Source: Bryopsis sp. KO-2023 (Eukaryota; Chlorophyta; Ulvophyceae; Bryopsidales; Bryopsidaceae). Taken from it: DNA of 64,000 nucleotides. Both the position numbers and the translations under genes were made by a program. The stretch spans positions 4,551,001 to 4,615,000 of the forward strand of contig BSYQ01000006.1 of NCBI GenBank assembly GCA_030272585.1, read 5' to 3'. The notes beneath the pieces are model-generated. The model saw only the letters and a program-made list of their open reading frames with translations, searched no databases and was not told the origin of the DNA. This document shows positions 56,390-64,000 of this stretch, one piece after another; position 1 is the first letter of the stretch; each line of letters starts with the position of its first letter.

Positions 56390-59300
56390 GTATGTTAGGT
56401 AAACTCGCAGGGTGTGAAGTTAAGGGGAAGCCTGCGAGTTCGAGGAATTCTAGGAATTCGAGGGATTTTTCGTTGGAAGAAACGTCCAAGGAACCGACTA
56501 GACCTGATAACCAAGATAACCTAGAAGTCCATTCATTTGATGGGACAGATTTAGACATGACTAAGTTCGGATTTCTAGCAGTGGCTGAAACTGATAACCG
56601 AACTAGACAACTGATTACTGTGAAAGGGGAAATCTCAGGTTTTGCAGCTGAGATATTAATAGACTGTGGAGCAACTGATTGCTTTTTGGCTCGGAAATTT
56701 TGCGAGAAAAATAAGCTGGAATTAGAAGCACAAGAAGAAAAAGTTAGCCTGGCTGGGGGAAGTACCTTAGAATCTAAAGGGAAGATCAGGGCTACTCTCA
56801 GATTTGGAGATTTTGCTAGTAGGGAGATTTTTCATGAAATGTCTCTTGCTAAGTATGATGCTATATTGGGAAAAACTTGGCTGGCTAAGCATAATCCCCG
56901 GGTTGATTTTCGAACGAATGAGGTAGTGGTTTCAGACGGGCTGAAAGAACATTTGATTCCTCCGGCAAACCCCGGAGAGGAGGAAGAGGAACAGTGTGTG
57001 CTGATGGTGTTTGAAACATGTTTGAACAGAACTGACTCTGAACAAAATGTTTCCAGACAAGCTGAACTTACAGCAGAAATCAGACAGGAATTTCCTAACA
57101 CTTTTGTGGAAGAATTACCCAGTGAGATACCCCCTTCCAGAGGTATCGAACACACGATCCAGTTGGAACCAGGCACGGTTCCACAAAGTAAAGCACCTTA
57201 TCGACTAGGCATCAAGGAAATGGCAGAACTGAAAACTCAGATTGCAGCCATGTCGGAAAAAGGGTTTATTCGACCGAGTAGATCACCTTGGGGAGCACCG
57301 GTAATTTTTGTACCGAAGAAGAACGGGAAACTACGCATGTGTGTAGATTATCGGGCATTGAATAAGGTGACGGTGAAAAACGCTTATCCGATTCCGAGGA
57401 TAGATGAACTGATAGATCAGCTTCATGGCGCAAAATACTTCTCAAAAATAGATTTGTGTTCGGGATACTATCAAGTCAGGATGGCGAAAAAGGATTGGGC
57501 GAAAACTGCTTTTCGAACTAGATATGGATCTTACGAATACACAGTTATGCCAATGGGTTTGACAAATGCACCAGCAACTTTTATGAATGTGATGAACGAT
57601 GTTTTTCGACCACATCTGGATAAGTTTGTTATAGTTTATCTCGATGATATCTTAGTTTACAGTCGGAACTGGGAAGAGCACAAGGAACATCTTAGACAAG
57701 TGTTTCAGCTACTCGAAAAACACAAACTTTACGTTTCACCGGACAAATGTGATTTGGGGATGACAGAAGTCGAATTTTTGGGACACATAGTCGGAAGAGA
57801 GGGACTCTCCGTGGTACCTAAGAAAGTTTTAGCCATTAAGGAGTGGGCACAACCTCAGACAGTTCGGGATATTAGGTCGTTTTTGGGTTTAGCGAATTAT
57901 TATCGGAAATTTATTAAGGGATACTCTGGGATTGCAACGCCGTTACATGAACTAACAAGGAAGGAAGTTAAATGGCAGTGGACTGAAAGTCAGGAGAAAG
58001 CGTTTCAGACGCTAAAGAAGAGCATGCAGGAGGCACCTGTGTTAATAATTCCAGATCCGGAGTTGAGTTTTGAAGTAACTACAGACGCATCGGATTTTGC
58101 TATTGGAGGAGTTTTGACGCAAGATCAAGGTCAGGGGCAACAACCAGCCGCGTTTGAAAGTCGGAAATTAAATTCAGCTGAGAGGAATTATCCGACACAC
58201 GAAAAAGAACTGTATGCGATAGTCTATTGTTTGAAAACTTGGCGACATTATTTGGGGGCGAGGAAATTTGTGGTTCACACGGACCACGCTCCGCTGAAAT
58301 ATATTCAGACGCAGCCTAAATTATCCAGTAGACAGGCTAGGTGGATGGAAACTTTACAGGAGTTTGATTTTGAGATTAAATACAAACCTGGGAAAGAAAA
58401 TACAGTTGCAGATGCATTAAGTCGAAGGTCGGAAATGGAATTAAACGCTGTGGCAAAAGTCCGAGCAGGCGTAGTATTTCAGGATCAGGTTAGACTTGCG
58501 TATCAAGAGGATGAACATTGCAAAGAAGTCATTGCTAATTGGGAAGCTGGTGAAAAAGATCCGCGTTATAGGTGGGATGGCACAAAATTGTGGTATAGTC
58601 TGAAAGACAAATGGTTTTGGTATATTCCAAAGGACAAAGAAATTAGACAAACAGTGTTGGCTGAATGTCACGATCAGGCTGGACATTTTGGGAGACACAA
58701 GACTGTCGCAAATGTTCGAAAAAGATATTATTGGCCTAGATGCACTGAGGATGTCGAACGATATGTTAGGACTTGTGTTGGTTGTCAGAAAAACAAGTCT
58801 AGCACTCAAAAACCATTGGGGTTATATCAGCCAATTCCAGTTCCAGACGAACGCTGGAAAGAAGTTTGTTTAGATTTTGTGGGACCTTTACCTATGACAC
58901 AAAAGGGTCATGATTATTTAGTGGTTATGGTCGACCGTTTTAGTCGAATGATCCACTTGGTAGCCACCACTACTGCAGTTACAGCTAGTGGGGTAGCTGA
59001 AATTTTCTTTGATACAATTTTCAGACATCATGGGTTGCCAGAGGCTATTATTTCCGATCGAGATACTCGTTTTACAGGCCAGTTTTGGCGAAAACTGTGG
59101 GAATTAGCGGGAACTCGTTTAGCCATGTCATCGGGATATCACCCTGAAACTGATGGAATGACTGAAAGGGCAAATCGAGTAGTCGGAGACATGTTGCGAA
59201 TTTATATTTCGACCATAGGGGGTGATTGGGACACTAAATTAGTGGCGGCTGAGTTTGCTTATAACTCATCCGTTCACTCATCAACAGGTTTTACACCTTT

Positions 59301-59931
59301 TTATTTGGTTTATGGGCAACATCCCAGATCCCCTCAGGATTTGTTAGACTCAGGTCCAGTTTCAGATGAATGGTGGACAGTTTGGGCTAAAAGTTTACAG
59401 CTGGCTCGGAAAGCGATTTTGAAAAGCCAACAGCGACAGAGGGCTGTCGCAAACCGAGGGCGGAGGGATGCAAGTTTTGCATTAAATCAGTATGTCTTTT
59501 TATCGACAGCTGATTTACCTTTACCGCCAATGATGGGCCGGAAGTTGGTATCTAAGTTTTGTGGACCTTTTAGAATTATTGATATTGTGACATCAGTAAC
59601 TTACAGGTTGGAACTTCCTAATCACTGGAAAATACATGATGTTTTTCATGTTTCCAAGCTAAAAGCATTTGAAGATGGATCAGAAGAGTTTCCAGCCAGG
59701 GCTATTTCTCCACCTCCAGATCCAGTGGTGTTGGAAGGAGTCGAGGAATATATCGTCGAAAAGATCAAGACACATCGAACCAAACGGCGGAAAAAGAAGA
59801 ATGTGACAGAGTACTTGGTTTCCTGGGAAGGATACGGATCGGAAGAGGACCAGTGGCTCCCGTCACATCACTTGGGTAATGCGCAGCAAGTGCTGCAGGA
59901 GTATTTACGTCAAAAATCTTCCATGGACTAG
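56386..59931 (+). CDS. Element 3 pol polyprotein with chromodomain
   Basis: 1,181 residues from the ATG that overlaps the gag stop. Protease motif IDCGATDC near residue 93; reverse transcriptase with YLDDILVYS near 420; RNase H with TTDASD near 567; integrase finger (H..H..C-x2-C) and core with SDRDTRF near 891 and [11 protein letters not shown]; a GPF-type module; and a chromodomain near 1,121-1,175 ([17 protein letters not shown]). RT and integrase differ strongly from elements 1 and 2, so this is a separate chromovirus family. Its codons are more A/T-rich than those of elements 1-2. The frame looks whole. Confidence 0.95.
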   Translation: MSMLGKLAGCEVKGKPASSRNSRNSRDFSLEETSKEPTRPDNQDNLEVHSFDGTDLDMTKFGFLAVAETDNRTRQLITVKGEISGFAAEILIDCGATDCFLARKFCEKNKLELEAQEEKVSLAGGSTLESKGKIRATLRFGDFASREIFHEMSLAKYDAILGKTWLAKHNPRVDFRTNEVVVSDGLKEHLIPPANPGEEEEEQCVLMVFETCLNRTDSEQNVSRQAELTAEIRQEFPNTFVEELPSEIPPSRGIEHTIQLEPGTVPQSKAPYRLGIKEMAELKTQIAAMSEKGFIRPSRSPWGAPVIFVPKKNGKLRMCVDYRALNKVTVKNAYPIPRIDELIDQLHGAKYFSKIDLCSGYYQVRMAKKDWAKTAFRTRYGSYEYTVMPMGLTNAPATFMNVMNDVFRPHLDKFVIVYLDDILVYSRNWEEHKEHLRQVFQLLEKHKLYVSPDKCDLGMTEVEFLGHIVGREGLSVVPKKVLAIKEWAQPQTVRDIRSFLGLANYYRKFIKGYSGIATPLHELTRKEVKWQWTESQEKAFQTLKKSMQEAPVLIIPDPELSFEVTTDASDFAIGGVLTQDQGQGQQPAAFESRKLNSAERNYPTHEKELYAIVYCLKTWRHYLGARKFVVHTDHAPLKYIQTQPKLSSRQARWMETLQEFDFEIKYKPGKENTVADALSRRSEMELNAVAKVRAGVVFQDQVRLAYQEDEHCKEVIANWEAGEKDPRYRWDGTKLWYSLKDKWFWYIPKDKEIRQTVLAECHDQAGHFGRHKTVANVRKRYYWPRCTEDVERYVRTCVGCQKNKSSTQKPLGLYQPIPVPDERWKEVCLDFVGPLPMTQKGHDYLVVMVDRFSRMIHLVATTTAVTASGVAEIFFDTIFRHHGLPEAIISDRDTRFTGQFWRKLWELAGTRLAMSSGYHPETDGMTERANRVVGDMLRIYISTIGGDWDTKLVAAEFAYNSSVHSSTGFTPFYLVYGQHPRSPQDLLDSGPVSDEWWTVWAKSLQLARKAILKSQQRQRAVANRGRRDASFALNQYVFLSTADLPLPPMMGRKLVSKFCGPFRIIDIVTSVTYRLELPNHWKIHDVFHVSKLKAFEDGSEEFPARAISPPPDPVVLEGVEEYIVEKIKTHRTKRRKKKNVTEYLVSWEGYGSEEDQWLPSHHLGNAQQVLQEYLRQKSSMD

Positions 59932-60025
59932 CTCCTGTTTTCCTGAGTTCGGGTTGAGTGTGTGCGAGTGCGAGTGTGTGCGAGAGACAGTTTGGAGTTC
60001 GAAAAAGAAAAAGAAAGCAGACAAC

Positions 60026-61045
60026 ATGGTTGAGTTTGGTGGAGGAGTCAAAGCACTGTTGGAGGAGATTAAAAAGAATGCTGGAGCGATCGAGGGAGTG
60101 TCGGAAAGGATCAACAAAATGCTGGAGGAGTACCTGAAGGAAGGAACCAGACTGGAAAGAATCCAAGAAAGAGATGAGCAGGAGGCCCTGGAAAAAATGG
60201 CAAAGCTGGAGGAGGAAAAAGAACAACTCAAGCAAAAGATCGGCGAGCTGGAAGAAGAAGGGGGATTTCAGGCGGAAAGAGATAGCTGGGAGGCTGAACG
60301 CACTCGGTTGCTCGACGACCGGGCGAAATATTTGGCGGAAAATGAGGACCTCAGCGTAAAATTGGCGATGGCGGAAACTTCAGCGGACGCGGCGAAAAGA
60401 GAGGCGGAAAAGCTGCTGATGGAGGGGGCAGATGAGGAAATGCGCCACAAGCTCGACGGGGTCGAAGACAAGCTGCGGGAAGAGCAAATGCGGAACCAAC
60501 AGCTCAAGGGCCAGGTAGACTTGTTGAAGAGTATGGTGGAGTCCATGTCGGGAAAACCAAGCGGAGAAGTGAAGCACGAAGAGGGGGAAAAACACACTTG
60601 CGTGTTTTGTCGCACCCCAAGCAGCAACTGTCAGCCGACCGGAGAAGACTGCCAACGGCACTGGGTGTGCTCGAATATCGGGTGTCGGGATCGGGTGTGG
60701 CTGAGTATCAGTCTGGAAGTCGATGAGGAAAAACGAGACTGGCGGAGAATGTGGGTACCAGCTGAAACAGGGCCACCAATGGTGCTACACTCGGAAACCT
60801 GCAAACTCTGCGCCTTGGGTTTCAAGTTGGGGTCGGATTATACTCGGGGAGTGTATTTAAAGGCCAAGCGGACCGTGGGCCCCCTGAGAAAATTCGAGGC
60901 AGCCGAAGACGATGCAGAACCAACGGACTACGATGGGGATTGGGTCGTCAATGAGCCAGGCGGAGACAGTGGACCAGAAGGAAAGAAAAGGAAACCTCCT
61001 GGAAGTTCAGGGGGATCCAGAAATGTGAAACTCAGAAAAGCCTGA
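60026..61045 (+). CDS. Element 3 extra ORF after pol: coiled coil plus Cys/His cluster
   Basis: 339 residues. Residues about 10-180 form a Glu/Lys/Leu-rich coiled coil. A Cys/His cluster then follows: C-x2-C-x13-C-x2-H-W-V-C from residue 192 and a second C-x2-C at residue 259. The C-terminal end is acidic, then Lys/Arg/Gly/Ser-rich. The same order and almost the same spacing end the element 1 extra ORF (C-x2-C-x12-C-x2-H-Y-V-C, then C-x2-C 83 residues after the first). No signal peptide or membrane helix, so not an envelope. I infer a conserved accessory protein of these elements; the function is unknown. Confidence 0.85.
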   Translation: MVEFGGGVKALLEEIKKNAGAIEGVSERINKMLEEYLKEGTRLERIQERDEQEALEKMAKLEEEKEQLKQKIGELEEEGGFQAERDSWEAERTRLLDDRAKYLAENEDLSVKLAMAETSADAAKREAEKLLMEGADEEMRHKLDGVEDKLREEQMRNQQLKGQVDLLKSMVESMSGKPSGEVKHEEGEKHTCVFCRTPSSNCQPTGEDCQRHWVCSNIGCRDRVWLSISLEVDEEKRDWRRMWVPAETGPPMVLHSETCKLCALGFKLGSDYTRGVYLKAKRTVGPLRKFEAAEDDAEPTDYDGDWVVNEPGGDSGPEGKKRKPPGSSGGSRNVKLRKA

Positions 61046-61556
61046 GTTGAATATAAAAAAAAAAAAATATATAGGATCAAGAGTGAAATATGATTTTCTG
61101 TTGGTAATTGGGTGTTTGAATTTTATTTTGTTTTTGGAAGAAAAAGGAAAAGAACAGTGAATGGATCAAGTGAGGGTAGAGGGAATTTCTGGAAAACAAT
61201 TAACATACTGAGTGTGTAAAAACACTTGTGAGAATTACAGTTTGACTAGAGCTGAGACTGTGTGATTTCCAGTGTGGGCTGTGAAGTCTATTGAACAGGG
61301 TTGGGTTTATGTGTGAACGGGCTGGGATGGGATGTCACAGCGGCAGAAGTAACCATAAGCAGAAACCAACATTCAGCTCAAGTCGCAATCGGGAAGTTGT
61401 TACGGAAAACGTCGGAGAATATTGCTTACAGCTATATCAGAGGTATTCTCAGAATAAGCGAGTTAAGTCACTTGGCAGTTCTGGTGAAGTCGTGCAATAC
61501 GAACTTAGTGTACAGAACATCGCTGGGTCAGCGATCTCTCTCTAAGGGGGGAGGAG
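61046..61556 (+). other. Element 3 3' internal region and polypurine tract
   Basis: No supported gene. The last 230 bases match 6,870-7,099. The polypurine tract AAGGGGGGAGGAG (61,544-61,556) directly precedes the 3' LTR and primes plus-strand cDNA synthesis in this family. Confidence 0.85.
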
Positions 61557-62127
61557 TGAAACGGCTGACTTAGTAGGCGAAGATCTAGGCGGAAAACAGA
61601 GGTTACAGTCTGAGAGTTCCAGGTAGTCGCGGACTGACTGGAATGGGGTAGTTACGTGATGCTCAATGAGAGGCTGAAACGTAGTGAAAAGAGTTCGAAC
61701 CAGGTTCAGTATATTCAGTGTCAGGTCTCAGATGGCTGAGAGTTTGGGTAGAGAGTCGGGAGTCAGACTGGAAGGAGCTTCAGTCTGGGTCCTTAGTCTA
61801 GAGGTTATCAAGGGTTATAAAGGGTTAGTCGGAGCTCTGGCTAGAAGGGCTGAGCTGAGAAATGATAGAGACGTTTTGGGGAGAGCTAGATGATAGCTAG
61901 TATTTGTAAGGTTAGGAGATGGGCTGGGAGTTTCTAGAAGCTCTGGGCTGAGAGTATAAAAGGCTGGGGATCGTTGTAAAGAACAAGCTTGTTGAAATAA
62001 GATTCAGTTGTATACTCTCGTGTCTCAGACCTTTCTTACAGAACTTCTGGTCGTCTCCCAACGTGTTGTGAAGAACGGGTTAAGTGGCGGCTGGAAGTAT
62101 TCAGCCTCAGGAAACAAATCCGTTTCA
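61557..62127 (+). repeat. Element 3 3' LTR
   Basis: 571 bp, TGAAACGG...CCGTTTCA, apparently identical to the 5' LTR after setting aside its insert. Followed by the right target duplication GGTTG (62,128-62,132). Confidence 0.96.
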
Positions 62128-62132
62128 GGTTG

Positions 62133-64000
62133 GTTTTGCTTTTTATTTTGGCCTCGGCCTTTACCTCCGCGCCACCGTCCGCGGCCACGAAAGTTTCCTC
62201 CTCCGGATGAGGCAATAGCATCAAGACGAGCCGCCGTCTGGATCGCCAACTCAATGCCGTGCGGCACTTGAGCCACAGTTTGTTGTTTGATATGGAACTT
62301 TAACCCGTCCACGAAGAAGAAGTATTGTTCTTCATCTGTCATGTTGGGAATCCTCAGCACTTGTTCTCGGAAAGCAACAATGTACTGGTGCACTGACCCA
62401 GTCTGTTTCAGGTTCCGTAAGGAGCGCCTGGCTACATCAGACATTCTGGTGGGTTCAAATGCTTGGACCAGTTCCTCAACAAACTCAATCCAATTTGTGA
62501 TTGGATGTCTTTTTCCTTCCCTTGTACGCAGATCCTGGACGTTTCGCCACTGAGCAGCAGCTCCGGTCAGGTTACTGCGGAAGAGCCTGAACCATACGCT
62601 CTCATCGATGTCCAAAGTCTGGCAATAGACCGTCATTTCTAGTTGCCAATCTCTGATCCATCGCTGACCATCACCTGAGAAGGCCTTTGGGAAAGGAATA
62701 CGAACGGATGACGGAATCCGTCCGTGGCGATCTTGCGGAGCAGCAAAGCCTTGGTTAGGGTCTGGAGGACCCCCACCTCCACCTCCGCCACCTCCACCTC
62801 CACCTGGGTGGTACGGCCATCCACCACCCCCACCTCCACCTGGTCCGGAAAGGAAAGATCCCCCTCCGCTTCCAGGTGGTCCTCCTCCGCCTCCGCCTCC
62901 ACCCCCAGGTCCACCTCCGGGTCCCCCTCCACCACCACCAGATCGATTTCCACCCTGTGGCTGGCTTGATGGAGTTGAGGGATAAGAACCCCACCCGTAA
63001 TACGGGTTACTCGCGGAAGGTGCTCCGTATTGGTTTACGGATTGTCCCAAACTTGGTTGGGTGCCTGGTTGGTTTCCTGGTTGGATACCAGGTTGGGTGT
63101 TAAGAGCCGGGATTGGATAGAAGACAGACAGCGGAACTGTCGTCAGTGGTTGTGTTAACATGGATGTCGTTGGTGGTAACACACTCGTGACAGGGACACT
63201 AAGTATGGGTCTGGCTGTGCCAAGTTGACCCGCTTGGCCGAATGGTGCGCCCATTGCCATAGTTTGTGGCGGCGCAAGACTCCATGCCGTCCGTGTTCTT
63301 GGGGATGTAAATAAACCCCAGGAAGATGGAGAACCTCCACCCACGGAGTCTGCGACAGTTGTCGATGGGCTGCGACGACCCAATCCTCCTAACGTGGTTA
63401 GACCAGTAAAAGTACTCAGATCCGGAACAGGTGGTACCGGAAATGGGATACTGGTAAGAGGAGTGGATGACACAAAAGGAACGCTTGTGGCTGCAGCTGT
63501 CGTGGCCGGCAAAGTGACCGTGCCAGTTCCTGCTCCCATCATACCCATTACAACTGGGTCCTGAGCCGGGACTCGAACTTTCTCCCGTTTTTTCCACGCA
63601 CTCAGTGTTTCTTTGAACTTAGAATCAACATACTTGGATAGGTTACTTTCCAAAGTCTGCTGTTTCTCTGTCGCGTCTGATAGAAATTTCTCCATCAGTT
63701 GCATCGACCTGTGTCCTCCTGCAGTGTCATCAGAACTCACACTGCCTCGTTCCGCTCTTCTTTGTTTGCGTTGTTCTTCGGCTTGGTGTAAGTCCCGCAA
63801 CACTTTTAGGCTCTGGCTTACCAAGCCTGAGAGTGTGTCTAGCTGGCCTTGGTGGTCGACTTGCTCGCACCGAGACTCATCAGTAGTCCGAGCTAGGTTA
63901 TCCAGCGTTGTCTGCTGTAGGCGCATACCTTCAGCAACTTTTGTCAGAGAGGCTTGCAGAGACAGAATTTGTTTCTCCCTGAGCGCATTGGTCTGATCAA
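62133..64000 (-). mobile_element. Element 2 gag, N-terminal and capsid portion (continues beyond the window)
   Basis: The minus-strand frame is open from the window end. It begins with a Gln/Leu/Glu-rich coiled-coil-like region, then a Ser/Thr/Pro/Gln-rich stretch and a Gly-rich tract, then a Ty3-type capsid region (RWIRDWQLEMTVYC, FRSNLTGAAAQWRN, LKQTGSVHQYIVAFREQV) and a Gly/Arg-rich start of the nucleocapsid part. It stops at the right target duplication of element 3; the zinc knuckle lies on the other side of the insertion. Confidence 0.88.

Larger units (their letters stand above)
53424..62127 (+). mobile_element. Element 3: Ty3/Gypsy chromovirus of a second family, inserted in element 2 gag
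   Basis: LTRs run TGAAACGG...CCGTTTCA at both ends (53,424-54,467 and 61,557-62,127), with a 5-bp target duplication GGTTG at 53,419-53,423 and 62,128-62,132. Between them lie a primer-binding site, three short ORFs, gag, pol with chromodomain, an extra ORF with coiled coil and Cys/His cluster, and a polypurine tract. Setting aside the hAT-type insert, both LTRs are 571 bp and look identical by eye, so the insertion is recent. All main frames look open, so the element looks whole apart from the insert in its 5' LTR. Confidence 0.95.
47657..64000 (-). mobile_element. Element 2: Ty3/Gypsy chromodomain retrotransposon, interrupted by element 3 and a hAT-type insert
   Basis: Read on the minus strand from the window end: gag start (64,000-62,133), a large insertion (element 3), the gag end with zinc knuckle, pol with protease, a 465-bp DNA element, the rest of pol to the chromodomain, and a small ORF after pol. 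Its protein sequence is close to element 1, so they belong to one family or sister families. The 5' LTR lies beyond base 64,000 and the 3' border near 46,900-47,660 is uncertain. It is no longer whole because of the two insertions. Confidence 0.85.

Noticed and set aside
61326-61556. Start of the element 3 3' LTR at TGTCACAGC instead of TGAAACGG
   Set aside because: The 5-bp duplication, the 8-bp terminal inverted repeat, the polypurine tract and the 5' LTR start all place the border at 61,557.
1-64000. CRISPR arrays, operons, riboswitches or bacterial ribosome-binding sites
   Set aside because: The sequence is eukaryotic nuclear DNA with spliceosomal introns; no such structures were seen.

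Overview
The window is nuclear DNA of a photosynthetic eukaryote, most likely a green alga. The best lineage evidence is a spliced nuclear gene for the plastid-type ribosomal protein uS13 with an N-terminal extension; rps13 is normally nuclear in the green lineage and plastid-encoded in red-lineage plastids. A TauE/SafE-like carrier and a small two-helix membrane protein also have plastid-like N termini. Host genes have many short GT-AG introns rich in homopolymers. VWA-Cache-C-type-lectin proteins argue against a land plant. Genus is not determined.

Layout. 1-8,792 is retroelement DNA: the end of a chromodomain Ty3/Gypsy element on + (element 1: gag tail, pol, extra ORF), a 3' fragment of a second Gypsy family with one LTR, and a decayed RNase H/integrase fragment. 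8,793-14,031 is mostly non-coding and low-complexity. 14,032-45,013 is the host gene block: a HIRAN-domain protein (-), a TauE/SafE-like carrier (-) head-to-head with a plastid-type two-helix membrane protein (+), a GH1 beta-glucosidase (-) head-to-head with plastid uS13 (+), and two inverted paralogs coding secreted 724-residue VWA-Cache-C-type-lectin proteins (30,263-33,015 + and 42,376-45,013 -). Between the paralogs lie a 13-exon hnRNP Q-like RNA-binding protein gene (-) and a LINE 3' end. I derived exon coordinates by hand from GT-AG signals and intron phase; each model keeps one open frame from start to stop.

45,014-64,000 is a nested retroelement complex. Element 2 (- strand, Gypsy chromovirus related to element 1) carries element 3 (+ strand, a second chromovirus family, 53,424-62,127) in its gag, with a 5-bp target duplication GGTTG. 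Two near-identical 465-bp non-autonomous hAT-type elements, each with a 14-bp terminal inverted repeat and an 8-bp target duplication, sit in element 2 pol and in the 5' LTR of element 3. Each carries a tRNA-like body.

Most notable: elements 1 and 3, from two different Gypsy families, both carry an extra ORF after pol that codes a coiled coil followed by a shared Cys/His cluster.
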